From the NCBI GenBank assembly GCA_964036045.1, contig OZ038382.1, positions 116,831,929-116,895,928 of the forward strand: a DNA stretch of 64,000 nucleotides, written 5' to 3'. Below the pieces are notes generated by a model that searched no databases, was not told the DNA's origin, and saw only the letters and a list, made by a program, of their open reading frames with translations. A program made the position numbers and the translations under genes. This stretch comes from Eutreptiella sp. 'Long Island Sound 2002' (Eukaryota > Euglenozoa > Euglenophyceae > Eutreptiales > Eutreptiaceae). Shown here in pieces: positions 14,640 to 25,948 of this stretch. Within the stretch, counting starts at the first letter, position 1, and the number at the start of each line of letters is the position of its first letter.

Positions 14640-15860
14640 GTTATTTCCTAGGGTACTTTTCGAGTGCATCAACCAGCACTCTTGTCTGCACCCCATTGAA
14701 TGCCAAAAGAACACTACAAATGAGAAAAGATCACTGGGGTCCTACTGGACCTTCCTACACGTGGGGGCCACTGGTGTCGGCTTCTAGTGGTGGTGGTTGC
14801 CAATTCTGCCTGTGCCTACGTTCCTTGGCAAAGATCTGCTGGGCCTTATCTGTTGAACGCGTGCCTACGTTCCTAGTGGCTAGGTTGGGGGGGGGGGGAT
14901 TGTGGTTTTTTGGAGGGGGCAAAAGGTGAGATGTGGACCCGCTGTTGCTCCAGCCGTGCTTTCACACAGCCATCACTGCATTCGCAGTTCGTTTCAGGTT
15001 TATTCAATTGCATGTTCTGTAATGTGCGCGTGGGCACCAAGGGGGGGGGGGGGGTGCTTAAAGATGTGAATGTTCCAACACTGTGTGGGCTGCCTTGCAT
15101 ACCAAGAATTTGTCTAAAGGTTTGCCTGTGAATGGACCGCACTCCATCATGTGTGAGGTCAAAGTTTCTGGTGGTGGTTTGCAGTGCATATGGAATCTGT
15201 AATTGTAGATTGGAGAGGACCTGCAATTTTAGTCCACCCCTACACCCACCAGCTCTAAGGAATCTAACATTCCAGCACTCTGAGTACCTGGTCAGTGAAT
15301 GGGACCCCATTCCCAGAGTGTGTGGAGTGCTTTGGTGTGCCTTGTTTTGCAGTTACCCGTCCCTGTGGTGCCCACTCAAGGGGCTGACCCCCCAAAGAGG
15401 TCACTTGGAGGGAGGTAGGGGAAATGGCACTAGTTGCAATGTTACTCCATGATAGGACCTTCCCTTCTCTTCCTTGCCTTCACTTGTCATTCCCACTCCA
15501 GGACAGGTGGCCTTGCTAGCCCGAGACCCTATTGCCAACATTTGCGACATTGGTGCTGCGCCCATCACTCCATTGGTGGTTGCACACGGGGGCCGCCGCC
15601 AGCCAATGTGTGACCCCGAGGGGTGTTCGACAGTTTGGAGGGCTGTAGGGGGGGGGACCCACCTTTTCCGTCAGGCCCGTCCAAGCGCGCAAACACACAA
15701 AGCTAACAAGATGCACTGTGATTGGTCATAGCTCATGATTGTTTTGCTGCACTGCAGCACTTTCAGAGCAGTATTGAATGTTGCCTTGAGTTGGCCCAAA
15801 GGCCTTCCCTTCCCCTTGTCACAAACCACAGAAATATATTTAGAGAAGCGAAGGGAGGGG
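14640..15860. other. Intergenic, no gene recognised
   Basis: Short conflicting open frames only. The phrase TGCCTACGTTCCT occurs twice (about 14813 and 14862), and there are G homopolymers at about 14887-14898 and 15042-15053. No domain, tRNA or inverted-repeat element was recognised. Confidence 0.4.
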
Positions 15861-15869
15861 AGGGGCCTC

Positions 15870-16089
15870 AAGCATCGGAATCATCCTCCCACTCGTCGCG
15901 TGCCCTCTTGCCGGTACTCTTGCGGCGAGCACGCTTCTTTGGCCGGGCTGCTTGCGATCTTGTGACCCGGCGGGCTGCCGGCCCATCAAACATGGATTCC
16001 GATGGCACACAGTCATTAGTGCCTGACGGGGCACTACTGCTGGAGGATGCACTCGTACTGGAGGAGGCATTGGTGGTGGAGCTGCTCCC
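15870..16089 (-). CDS. Possible terminal exon with nuclear localisation signal
   Basis: Open minus-strand frame that ends in TGA at 15870 and is closed upstream by a TAA at 16090. The TAA lies just before an AG, so an exon with a 3' splice site there is plausible. The predicted tail is Ser-rich, then basic (ARPKKRARRKSTGKRAR, a strong nuclear-localisation-type cluster), then acidic (DEWEDDSDA) up to the stop. Basic-then-acidic C-termini are common in nuclear DNA-binding proteins, but the family is not recognised. It may belong with the Ser-rich frame upstream at 16649-17353. Confidence 0.4.
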
Positions 16090-16648
16090 TTAACGACCGA
16101 CATGGCTAACGCTCAACCGTGCGAAAATTGTGGGGTCATTAGAGCCCCCGCCCCCCCCCCCTTTTCGGGTCGGGTCCCAACCAGGATCGGCCCCCGTGTG
16201 GTTGCACCAACACCTTGCAGCAAGCAAGTCGCTGCAAGCAAGTCACTGGACCTTCCACAGCTTGGGAGCTGCCGGTGTTAAGCTGCCAGTTGTCCCGGGT
16301 GCAGCGAACCTACGAGAGTTCTGCTCATCCTTGTGCCTGCCACTGGGGATCTCCTATGCATCCTCCGTTGGTCCCCGGGCCGACGATTCCCCAACCTTAG
16401 AAATCTGGTCCTTTGCAAATGCTCCTGATCTTACCCCCGTTTGGGAACCAGCAGCTTTGGGCTTTGTTGGAGGCCTTGTATGACAGTGAACATAGTACGT
16501 ATAATGCGGCCCAATGACAGCCGTTCAGCACCAACAGCGGATGGTGGGAGCCAGCAGTGGCAGGTGATACAACACAGTAGCACCGGTTGGTGAACACAAA
16601 GTGAGATTCCAAGGCGGTTCAGGGACTGGTCAGCAGTTGAGGAAAGCA

Positions 16649-17091
16649 TCACCTCCGCACAGACAATCCCTTGGATGCGCTGAAGGGCTCCTCCCAAAGG
16701 CCTTCATTTGCACAGAACGCACGGTGCGATGTGGAAGGAGAATCAGTCTCCTTGTCAGGCCTTGGTTGTAAACAGCGGTCCGTGCTCTGTGCAAGCGGCA
16801 AATTCTTCCAGGGTGTATCCAAATGGACACGCTTCCCAGATGGAATCTCATTGGAAGACATGTCCATGGCTCTGCAGCCACACCACTCACAACAATCGTG
16901 TGCAGCTGAGAGAGTACTATCATCCGGTGGCTCATGATGTGAAGGGAGTCCGTGGATACCCAAGCCACAGGAGCAGGAGGGAGGAGGCCAGGAGGCAGGG
17001 GGGATGATAACAGATGGCGGGGTTGACTGCAAGGATAAGGATGATGTGGTTGAGCTGCTGCCGCCGCCACCACAACCACCACCACTGTCCC

Positions 17092-17132
<41 letters not shown>

Positions 17133-17353
17133 GCAGTCGTGCTGGTGCTGGTGGTAGTGGTGGGGGTGGGGATTGTGTTGGGACACAGTGATGCAAATGG
17201 GCCCAAGAAAGCAGATGAGGAAGAGGAAGAGGATGATGATGAGGCTGCTGAGGAGGAGGAAGGTGCGTCCACCGGTGAAGGGGAGTTTGAGGAGGCGGAA
17301 TTCCATCCGGGGTACAGGGGTGTTGACCGTTCACCTGGGAGCAATGCATGCAT
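16649..17353 (-). CDS. Ser-rich protein exon with Cys motif, unknown family
   Basis: A 234-codon minus-strand frame. The first half is low complexity: runs of Ser, Pro and Thr, partly encoded by the CTG/CAG microsatellite at 17093. The second half has ordinary composition and a small Cys cluster (HDCCEWCGCRAMD, about residue 155), then SGKRVHLDTPW. The cluster could be half of a zinc site. A second minus frame at 16397-16612 may be the next exon. The competing 272-codon frame over the same DNA is rich in Pro and His and is probably a shadow. Coding status is uncertain. Confidence 0.35.
17093..17130. repeat. CTG/CAG trinucleotide microsatellite
   Basis: About 12.7 uninterrupted CTG units on the plus strand. 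It lies inside the Ser-rich minus frame, where it encodes a serine run. Confidence 0.95.
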
Positions 17354-17805
17354 GCAGGGCAGGATGGTAAGTGGAGATGTTTGATGTTATCACAAGAGGG
17401 CGGAAGGCTCAGGTATCCATACAGGATTCCTTGCTCAACACTGTGCACACATCTGCCATATGGTCAGGCCCACAGGTCCTGAGGTTCCTGTTCTGTGCCC
17501 ATACCTTGCCCTTGCCATATCTGTGGGGAGGCACTTTCAATGCGCACACACCCATGCGCATCTGTTAGACTATTTTACCAGGAAATGCCCCCATTTTCCC
17601 CGTGCATGAAAAGTCCCATAAGCAGGCACAAACAGCATCTCCTCCTTGCGGACACCTAAAAGCGGTTCCCACAGGTCCTACAGGCGTCACAAATGATGGA
17701 TGCAAAAGCAGAGGGGGAGGAGTACATGCAAGGAGCGGGCCTGCCCCAACCCGCCCCCCCCCCGTTAGCATGTGAAAAATGTGGCTCATGTACAAAAAAA
17801 TCGTC

Positions 17806-17960
17806 AAGTTGTGTAATTTCTTGTTTGCAGTAAATGCATGTAAATTTTTTTGCGGTACTTCGTATAAATTATCAAGAAAAAATTGAATTCTTTTTTTTTG
17901 CAGTAAAATCGTGTAATTTTTTTGTGCGGTAAGCCATGTAAATTATAAAACAAATTGGAA
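17806..17960. repeat. AT-rich degenerate tandem repeat
   Basis: Imperfect repetition of a unit of roughly 30-45 bases resembling GTGTAATTTTTTTGCGGTAA, with T runs of 7-10. The same kind of unit recurs at 37260-37525, including an inverted copy (TTACCGCAAAACAAA). Confidence 0.7.
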
Positions 17961-18139
17961 AATTTAGAGAAATGCACCTTTTGCAATATGTCCTCAGTAC
18001 GTACAATTACCAGTTCCGTACAGCACCCTTAATGACCTTAACGATGGGACGCCGAGTCCACAAAGCACCCAGTACTCTATGTGGCCACCAATTAGTTGGG
18101 ACTCGGCCAATATAAGATAGTATCACATGGTGTCATTGG

Positions 18140-18275
18140 CACTAGACACAAAAATCAGAATCAAGAAAAAGAGTCCTGACAGGGCCATGGCCCACATCCG
18201 TGCGCCGGCACTCGAAAAAAAATCAAGCTCAAGAAAAGAGTCGTGATAGGGCCATGGCCAACATTAGTGCTACCA
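18140..18275. repeat. Direct repeat, about 50 bp, two copies
   Basis: The phrase AAAAATCARRMTCAAGAAAA followed by GAGTCNTGAYAGGGCCATGGCC appears at about 18151-18195 and again at 18219-18262. Function unknown. Confidence 0.75.
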
Positions 18276-18484
18276 TTGTAGGCCACCAAGGCACTAGGAT
18301 GGGGCAAATATAATAGCATGCTGATACGCTCCACCATTGGTACAAAATAGGCGGAGGAAAATATAGTGAAGCAAAAAGTCTACAAAACATGCACCCACTA
18401 CAAGTAGTTGCACGATGCACGCTTGTAGAGGAGGTCAGATTTTGTATCGGTGGACTTGGGCTTTGCTATAAGACTGGTGTTCAG

Positions 18485-20250
18485 CTAACAAGCCACGTGC
18501 AACTCAGCTACTAGCTGCTTGGCCGGCTCATTGATGAGCTGCTGGTCACGCTCCAGCTGGCCGGATGCATCTTTGGGATAGCCATCCAGCACCTTGCGCC
18601 ACTCTCCGCAGATGAGCACCTTGGGATGGGTGTCCTCCTCTGTGGCACGAGTGGTCATAGAAGGTTGCGTCTTGGCCTCTAGGCCTTCCACGCTTTGCTC
18701 GGAGGAGGCATCCTTGCCTTTGAGTGGGGTGGGGGTGGCCTAAACACTCTCCTCGATCCCCGAAAGTGCACCTTCAACTTGGGTGCTACGGGGGGACTCA
18801 AGAGGGCAAGGAAGCCCAGTCACGCTCTCCAAATCAATGCTCAAGACATAGTCGACAAAACTTGGACCCATTGGGGTGAGGCGAACATCCGAAAAAGAAC
18901 CCCGGAGATCCACCACTAGGTTTTGAGGTGCAGGCCGTGAAAACCACAAGACCAACCATCCTTTTGGAAGTTGCTTGAGCGCCGCTAAGAAAAGGCACAT
19001 CAAATGAATGGAGCTGAAGGGTTCCCAAACCCAAATAACTCCAACCGGACACGACCATCGAAGGCACACATGAACCCGTGCAACACTTCTTTGTCAGCGC
19101 TATTAACCACAAAAGTGTGGCGACGGGCACCAAGCCATGTGGTCTAGTGATAGTCTAGCCAGATCCAACCATTTGCATCTACTTGGACACTCCCTTGATA
19201 TAAGTAACTGCAAGAGTCCACGCATGTGGTTCATCGATTTGCATGTGGTAGAGCTCTTGGTTCAACGAACACAAGATATCCTTGTCCGTCAACCACTCTC
19301 CCACCCCCATAGGGGTTGTTTCGCCCGGGATGCTACCTCGAGTTCGACTTTTAGAAGAGGGAGGGTCAGCAGGTGGCGCACTTGGCTAGGCCTTCTTTCC
19401 CTTTATCTTTTGCCGTGGCACAGGGGCCGTAGGAGGAGGCGCAAAGAGGTCCACCTCCGAATTGGATGACTGGACCTCTTCTTTCCTAACCTCCTTACCG
19501 GGGGGAGAGGCCAAACGAGGATTAGAAAAGAGGTCCTCCTCATCACTCCTTGTCACTAGACACGCGTTGGTTTGGGAGGGTGGCGGTCAAAACGTCCTCG
19601 ACGTCTACCTCCTAAAACCACTTTTGAACCAGCCACTTTTGAACCGGCCGTGTTAGGGTGGGCCCTACCATGAACTGGACAGACCAAAGTGGGTAGGCAA
19701 AAGCCACACCCTTCACAATGCATGCACCATAGGTGAACGGCCTGGTGACATTGGCCACACACATAAGGGGGCCGAACGAGGTTCAGGCAATGCCAGCTTT
19801 TCCGCTGCATTTCCATGCCGTCAACTTTATGGGGCGCAGCAACCGGAAGATGAGCAGAGTCAAGACTCACCATCATTGGGAGCTTTCTTAGGGGGGTGTC
19901 TGGTCTGTTTGTCCGGAGCAAGCGTGGGGACATCTGTGTCGCTATTAGTATCAGTACTAGCCACCGCTGTACGGTGCCATTTCGTAGCCCCCCCCCCCCC
20001 TTTTCTGTGAAGCAAATTTCTGTGATTGGCCCGTGCTAACCTTTTTCCATGGCTCGGAACGTGCGTCGGGCAACAATCTCCCATGAGTACTCGGAGGGAA
20101 CTTTAAAATCCGGTTCCTGTACGAGGAGCCACAACAACACACCCTCACACATCTCGAATGTGCAATGGTAAGCATAAGTACAACCATTTGCTCTCACGTG
20201 GTGGACGCAAAGAGAGGCTACAAAGGGGACAAAATCAGAAGTGGCCCACA
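18485..20250 (-). pseudogene. Degraded multi-exon gene, minus strand
   Basis: Several consecutive minus-strand frames read as ordinary protein but are broken by frameshifts and stops. In reading order: 20036-20251 (EYSWEIVARRTFRAMEKG), a Cys/His-rich block at about 19660-19860, a Pro/Lys-rich linker with in-frame TAG codons at 19400-19500, GVGEWLTDKDILCSLNQEL at about 19250, ADKEVLHGFMCAFDGRV at about 19080, DLRGSFSDVRLTPMGPSFVD near 18890, and a last frame (GEWRKVLDGYPKDASGQLE) ending at 18485. TTTAG at 18740 may be a real 3' splice site. The family is not recognised; a transposon-derived gene is likely from its state and surroundings. Confidence 0.45.
19660..19860 (-). other. Cys/His zinc-binding-like segment in the degraded gene
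   Basis: The frame reads YVCGQCHQAVHLWCMHCEGC and continues GFCLPTLVCPVHG. Spacing is C-x2-C-x4-H-x2-C-x2-C-x2-C-x2-C and then C-x2-H, enough ligands for two zinc ions. It resembles treble-clef or PHD-like clusters in layout, but I cannot assign a family. Confidence 0.4.
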
Positions 20251-20811
20251 AGTGGGCATGGTGGCGACATAACCCCTGCCGCCTAGGGGGGTCCCAAACA
20301 CTTCAAAGTAGGGAACAAATTCAGAAAGAGGGCGGTCCTTAACGAAGAAAAAAGAAAGTGTACCTGTACACCGTTTTCCCAAAAAGACCCGCAGGCACAC
20401 CATGTGTTGGCGGTGGGCGGTTGGCGGTTGGTGGTTGGCAATTGGCAGTTCGTGGTGGTTGGTGGCGGTTGGTGGTGGCTGGTGTGTACCCTTTGCGAAC
20501 GGCCGGTAAGGAAACTTTTGAATGGGGAGCGTAAATCGCGCGAATGTGGGTGCACGAATCAATGAGTCTGGCCGGAAACGACTATTTTCATAGAGTTGGG
20601 ATGGTAGCAACATTTTTAAGAATTCTAAAAAATTAAAATCCGGGTGCCTACGAAAAGAAATGGCCCACTTTTGAGACACTACGGTGCCACGGTGCCCCAC
20701 AAATTGCCCTACTCCTACCGCGGGTTTTCCTTGTGTCTGCGCCGCCATTGCGAACGCGTATATGCAGCGTATTCGCGCAAAAATCGAGCGGAAATCGCGC
20801 GATTTTTGCAT
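20218..20811 (-). pseudogene. Remnant coding frame interrupted by minisatellite
   Basis: A 197-codon minus frame whose first part (PDFNFLEFLKMLLPSQLYE, FTLPIQKFPYRPFAKG) reads as protein. It then runs into the GGCGGTT minisatellite, translated as Pro/Thr/Asn-rich junk, and the GGGCGGTCCTTAA repeat edge. Probably a relic invaded by a repeat element. Confidence 0.3.
20405..20492. repeat. GGCGGTTGGTGG minisatellite, copy 1
   Basis: Short array of 7-base and 10-base G/T-rich words (GGCGGTT, GGTGGTT, GGCAATT). About 80 bases to its left is the repeat edge GGGCGGTCCTTAACGAAGAAA at 20328. Confidence 0.85.
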
Positions 20812-21177
20812 TCATTTTTTCGCACGCGCGCAGCTCCACCGTGTGCCGTGCACCAACTCAAGTACCCACAGCCACCACAAGCCATGGTCCAATGTCCGCA
20901 TGTCCTAGGCCCGCCGCTTGCAGAGTCCGAAACGCCGTGAGAGGACAGGTACCTAGTTGAGGTCACTAAGTGCCCCCTTGTGGGCACGCCGCGCCTATTG
21001 CCGCACTGTCACGGGCCCTTGTCCACACATAGACCTCTTGGTGACATCCCACCCCTCTCAACGGAGGCTATCATCTATGGTGTGGTTGTCAACCACAGGG
21101 CGGTCCTTAATGGAAAAAAAAAGTGTTCTGGAATCAGTTTTCGCAAAAAAGCTCGCGGGCACTCCATGTGCTCAACC

Positions 21178-21372
21178 ATGGTTGGTGGCGGTCGGTGGTT
21201 GGCGGTTGGCAGTTGGCAACTGGCGGTTGTTGGTGGTTGGTGGCGGTTGGCCGTGGTTGGCAGTTGGCGGTTGGTCGCCGCTGGCGGTTGGCGGCGGTTG
21301 GTGGCGGTTGGTGGTTGGCGGCTGGAGGCGGTTGGCGGTTGATGGGGGTTGGCGGTTGGCGGTCCCTTGGGG
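21178..21372. repeat. GGCGGTTGGTGG minisatellite, copy 2
   Basis: Longer array of the same words, preceded at 21097 by the same edge (AGGGCGGTCCTTAATGG then an A run). Same composite structure as copies 1 and 3. Confidence 0.9.
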
Positions 21373-21803
21373 CCGTCCTTCTTAGGCGTCACAAGTTGCC
21401 CACCCCCCACCTGGCGCTATGGCCCACGGAAGTCCATGTTGTAATGAGGGGGAAAGTATGTGAAAAGGGGTGTTATTTTTTGGGTACCCAAACCCCCCTG
21501 GTGGCAACATGCAAAAACAAGGTGTGTATTTCAAATATATGCCATTATTTGCATTTCTGGAAACACACATGTTTTCAAAATAAAAACATTCAATCACCAA
21601 AATATAGTGTTGTTTTACATTTAGACCACTACATTCCAGTGTGTGGGGAGGGGGGGGCTGCCTATTTTTCTCTCTCCTTTGTTCGAGGTTGATCACAGAA
21701 CCCCCCTATACACCACAGATGAGGGAACCCCAAACATACCTTTCATTGAAGCACACAGAAAACTATCCCAAAGCATGTACTTGTATTTCCTATTTTAACC
21801 AAC

Positions 21804-21894
21804 CTGGCCGAAATTTCGGCCAGCTCTTCGAAAAATGTCCAAACACATGGTCCTATTTGACAGACAGGCCTAAGCTGGCCGAAATTTCGGCCAG
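21804..21894. repeat. 20-bp palindrome, left cluster (2 copies)
   Basis: Two perfect copies of CTGGCCGAAATTTCGGCCAG at 21804-21823 and 21875-21894, 71 bp apart. The 20-mer is its own reverse complement. A third copy lies alone at 22108-22127, just downstream of gene A's stop. Confidence 0.98.
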
Positions 21895-22107
21895 GTCCAT
21901 CGAAACTCCGAATATGATCACTGAAATGGGTACCTAAGACAGTAGATATGAGCAAGGAACACAGGAGCAGTGACATTTGAACAGGGTGTGCAACATAATA
22001 TACTCAATTACAAGCAAATACTTGCCACCTGACGAATCAAAGCAGACTTTTGCAGTGCCTATGGGGAAACACAATAATAAAAGGCTGAAGAGGCTGAGGA
22101 CTGCATG

Positions 22108-22127
22108 CTGGCCGAAATTTCGGCCAG
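22108..22127. repeat. 20-bp palindrome, 3' of gene A
   Basis: Perfect copy of CTGGCCGAAATTTCGGCCAG, 40 bp past the stop codon of gene A. Confidence 0.98.
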
Positions 22128-22166
22128 ACTTCATGCTGACAGGCAATATAAGCAGCAGGACTGGCA

Positions 22167-24752
22167 TTAGCGCTTGCGCAGACCAGATGCACGGGGCTTC
22201 TTAGCACCTGTGTTAGCAAGCTGCTTGGCAGGGGCTGCAGCACCAGACTTGGCAGTGGCAGAGTTCTGTGACTGTGTGTTTCCACCCTGGGATGGTGAAA
22301 AATGATTCACAAAAGTATTCATACCTTTGCCAGTAGGGGCAACGGTGCCTGAGGAGGAAGCTGGGGCGGCCTGAGCGCACTGCGTGCCACTGGGTGAGGG
22401 GGCAGGGGCAGTTTTGGGTTTCTTCTTTGGAGTGTGTGCCTTTGGTTGCGACTCTGCCTCCCCATCTTGCTCCTCAGGATCCTCATCTACATACCTAACC
22501 CCAGAACAATCCACAGGAAAACCTGCCCCCAAGTCGCGGTACACATCCTCCCATGACTTGGGGGGGCACGTGTCGGCGTTGGTGATACCTGCTCTGATGA
22601 GCTGAACAAAGTCATCGGGCACAACAGTCTCCTCACCCAAAAGGGCACACACAACATTACAGTCCTTGGAAAACCTGGTAGACATCATGCTTGCAAAATA
22701 CACAGACAGAGTCCCCAGCAAAAACCAGTTGCCTGCCCGTTCTGGGACCGGAACCAGGCTCAAAAGAAATGAGAATATTTCAACAGGCATCACAGACAAC
22801 ATGGGTCCTTCAGTAAAAGCCACGTAACGGGGCAGCCTGTTATCAAAGGCAGTGGCAGAACAAATGGAAACCAGATGGGACGTAGAAGTGTACAGCGGGG
22901 TCTTGCTTGACAAATTGTAAAGTGCAACATCACACTGATACATATCCTCAGCCACAGTGGCCTTCAAAGCAGCAACAGTGGCTTTCACATCAGCAGACTC
23001 ACCCGCAATGAACACAGGCACACCGGACAAAAGCAGCTGCGCAACCAGGTTATGCAAACCAGCTGTATAGAGGCGGGGCACCTCAATGACACAAGCAGCA
23101 AAGGGCAGTGAACTAATGATACTGGGAACAGGGACTCCACAACGCATTGCCATCAGTTCCATACGGCCTGACTCTGCAATGAGTTTGCCTGTGCTTGACT
23201 CAACGAGGGACTCCTCAGCACACTGGATACTGACCAGACCAGTATCAGATTTTTCACAAACAGGCTTAGCAACAGGCTTCTGCAACAATCCCCGCAACCC
23301 CTCATATTTGGGTTCCTTCCAAAGAGGGGCCTTAATTACTGCTGACCACGGGGGCCAGGGGTTTTCTTCAGTCCAGGTCCAACTGCCATAGGCTACCTTC
23401 AGGTGTGATGCAATAGCGCACTGCCTTTTGGGCATCTCGATAGTACCAAGTGTAGCTGCAGACAGGTGGTAGCACAGGGTGGGCTCCTATTGTGCATTAA
23501 TTGAACGACACACAAGCTGCCGAAATTTCGGCCAGGTCGGTCGATTTATTCGAATACAAACCCCTGTTTGACCAAAACATACCTCTGGTGTTGTTCACAA
23601 GCCCATTGGTAACCGCCTCGGGATGAAGAATGTGCCAGGACCACATCTGGGCCTTTTTAACATCTTTTATAATTTTTTGAGACCAGGTAGGGTACTTTTT
23701 GTCCCATCCATGCAACCTACGATCTCGCGAAGTCGGTCAGGCGTGATGCCTTCCACTTCCTTGAACGTACCCAGTGCGGGATGTAGTCCACGCTTTTCCA
23801 TGGCTGCCATGGCGTCTACTGAAGGAAGACCCACAAATTTCACCAAACGCCCAACGCCACCCCACCGTTTGGCAACAGCACTCTGCACAGGAGAACATGT
23901 GGAACACAGAAGCTGGCCGAAATTTCGGCCAGGTCGATCGACAAAACCGAATTAATAAACGAAACACACCACAGTGCCTTCCTCGGCAGTAAAACCACAC
24001 TCTTCAAGCATAACACTAATGTGTTGGTACAGGGTGTACTCATTGGCATCCTCATCCTCAAGCCTATCCAGGAGTAGGGACATTCGCTCCGATGTGGTGG
24101 ATGCTGAGCCAGCAGTGGTCTGGATTTGATGTAAGCCTGCAAGCCGGCGCCTAGTCCGCAGGGGGCAGAACTGTTTGACTTCATAACCACCAAATACCAG
24201 GGTCCAATCCGGAGTCTCCATATTTTTCATCTCAAATTCGGTCTTGTGTTTTTGGGCAGCAGTGTAAACATGCTGACCCCCCAACAGAACCCAGCGAGTG
24301 GCTGTGCAACAGGAATATTCGTAACAGCGGGGTCGAAAATTCAGACGCGAAAACGGTACTATCGAGAAGAATACCACAACACACATACGAGTGACTTTAT
24401 AAAAAAGAAGATCCTGGATGTAATCCACAGGCGGGGCTGCCTTCAGATCGTCGTAGCGGCGTTGCACGCGATCATCCGAAATCCTACGGACCTGCCCAAA
24501 TTTTCGGTCGTGGTCGATAATAATCTGATCCCACCGAACCTTTATTTTCGTCGTTGACGTAACCCAGTCGGATAACTTGATGGAGGATGATGAATTTTTC
24601 TTTGGTGCGGCCTTAGGCTTCTTTTGAAGTCCCTCTGTGCTCGCCTGGTCCTCTTGAGACTGGGATTGCACTTGAGATTGCCCATTGTCTGCTGCAGGCT
24701 CACCATCTGGCGAAACAGCCATGTCCTGCGATACCCCTCCAGGCTCAGTCAT
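22167..24752 (-). CDS. Gene A: ParB-like domain protein, four exons
   Basis: Exons, minus strand: 24389-24752, 23970-24301, 23583-23882, 22167-23486. The first two introns (87 bp each) have GT-AG ends (GTATGTG/CACAG, GTGTGT/TGCAG) and join in frame. Intron 3 (donor GTATGT, acceptor AATAG) fits less well: exon 3 loses frame at an A run near 23700, so a one-base indel or another donor is needed. Residues 66-140 resemble ParB/sulfiredoxin-like domains: KVRWDQI, FGQVRRI, then LLGGQHVYTAA in place of the family's DGxHR-type box. The large C-terminal region has WTEENPWPPW, an acidic patch and a Lys/Pro-rich tail ending GLRKR. Introns 2 and 3 each carry the 20-bp palindrome. Gene B is a paralogue. 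ATG 24752 was chosen because hydrophilic sequence starts there. Predicted role: DNA-binding or nuclease-like; function unknown. Confidence 0.65.
23487..23582 (-). other. Gene A intron 3 with palindrome
   Basis: 96-bp intron, donor GTATGTTTTGG, acceptor TGCACAATAG. It contains a one-base-deleted copy of the palindrome (CTGCCGAAATTTCGGCCAG) at 23517-23535. Confidence 0.6.
23883..23969 (-). other. Gene A intron 2 with palindrome
   Basis: 87-bp intron, donor GTGTGTTTCG, acceptor CTCCTGTGCAG. It joins two phase-0 exon ends. A perfect CTGGCCGAAATTTCGGCCAG lies inside at 23913-23932, so the unspliced RNA could form a 20-nt foldback only by dimer pairing or a tight hairpin. Confidence 0.7.
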
Positions 24753-24871
24753 AAAATAAAGGGCTACAGGGCAACATTTCATGAAGGGGAGAGTTCCCAG
24801 ATAGCAAATAACAAGCACAGATCAACCAAAAAAGGACCAAAACGGACTGCCTGACAGGAAATTCGGATAAC

Positions 24872-25030
24872 CTGGCCGAAATTTCGGCCAGCACTGCTCT
24901 GCATGTCAAACCACTGTGTACCAATACCATTCTGAGAGGCTGGCCGAAATTTCGGCCAGAACCTTAAGTCATTTGTGTTCTGGGGGTAGCCATATGACAA
25001 AACAACAAGTCTGGCCGAAATTTCGGCCAG
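24872..25030. repeat. 20-bp palindrome, middle cluster (3 copies)
   Basis: Perfect copies at 24872, 24940 and 25011 (spacing 68 and 71 bp). They fill the gap between the start of gene A (24752) and the end of gene C (25123), the position of a promoter/terminator region. Confidence 0.98.
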
Positions 25031-25122
25031 AAAAACATGAAACAGCAAATAGACACACCAAAATCACTGGCAATGCGTGGCAGAACCCATACCACAGTGA
25101 CAAACACAGCTGCAAACATAAA

Positions 25123-25948
25123 TCAGTCCCAGTCCTGGGTATCCACACCGATGTGTTCCGCCTCATCTAGGGCTTCAAAGGAGGCAACGCTGTCTGCATC
25201 ACAATCAATATCCTGGTCACTATCACAAGAGTCGACAGCAATGGAATCATCAAGGGCGACTGGGCGGGGGGGGGGGGGGGGGGGGCGGGGGGGGTACTGG
25301 GGGGCCTCTGGCTCGGGGCTTCGGGGGTGGCTTTGGGGGCAAGGCAATTCCACCAGGAGCAGCAGCAGCAGCAGCAGGCGGTGCACGGTTGGCAGCGCGA
25401 ATAGAAGCATGTGCAGTACGCAACACCCCTTGCTCCGCAGCAGTGCGGGCAGGTGCATTTGTCTGTAAAAAATCCTCAACACCCTCAGGAACCCTGGTAC
25501 GCGCAACCAGATTTTGCATTGCATGCAACAGAACCACTTTTAAACGGTCTGTGGTGATTCGTGTCCTAGACATGGTACCGGGGAACGTCAAATCCTCAAC
25601 TGCATCCAGTCTTCTCACCTCAACTTTATAGTCCGGAACGGGAACACAAATGGGCAGGCTCTGTGTATGGGCTGTCAAGATGAATTGTTTAAGATTGGCA
25701 GAGAACATTGCCACGGATCTCTCAGTCAGCACACCACGCAAAACTTTCTCTCCCGGTTGGACAGGGGGAAGTGTCAGAAATAAATCAGACGACTGTTGGA
25801 CACTAGTACAGGCAGTGTTGCGGCGACAGTGGGGTGAGAACCGACTCAGAAGTGCCTCACCCAGCTCCTCAGAGTGGATACACCCTAGGGAGGCGGAATG
25901 CCACTGACTCCAAAACAAAGGAGCAGAGCTCCGCTCCGGCACACACAA
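25123..25948 (-). CDS. Gene C: Pro-rich protein with acidic tail
   Basis: Two minus frames are joined across a run of about 24 G (plus strand, 25266-25290): a 233-residue frame from 25948 and an acidic tail ending DTQDWD at the TGA, 25123. The N-terminal 170 residues have normal composition (SDLFLTLPPVQPGEKVLRG, MSRTRITTDRLKVVLLHAMQ), followed by Ala- and Pro-rich linkers and a tail rich in Asp and Ser. The homopolymer length sets the frame and cannot be trusted. It lies upstream of gene A on the same strand, and its 5' end overlaps the start region of gene D on the other strand, so C and D look like a divergent pair. Family not recognised. Confidence 0.5.

Noticed and set aside
16630-17448. 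272-codon Pro/His-rich minus frame
   Set aside because: It is the shadow of the Ser-rich frame over a CTG microsatellite; composition follows the DNA repeats.
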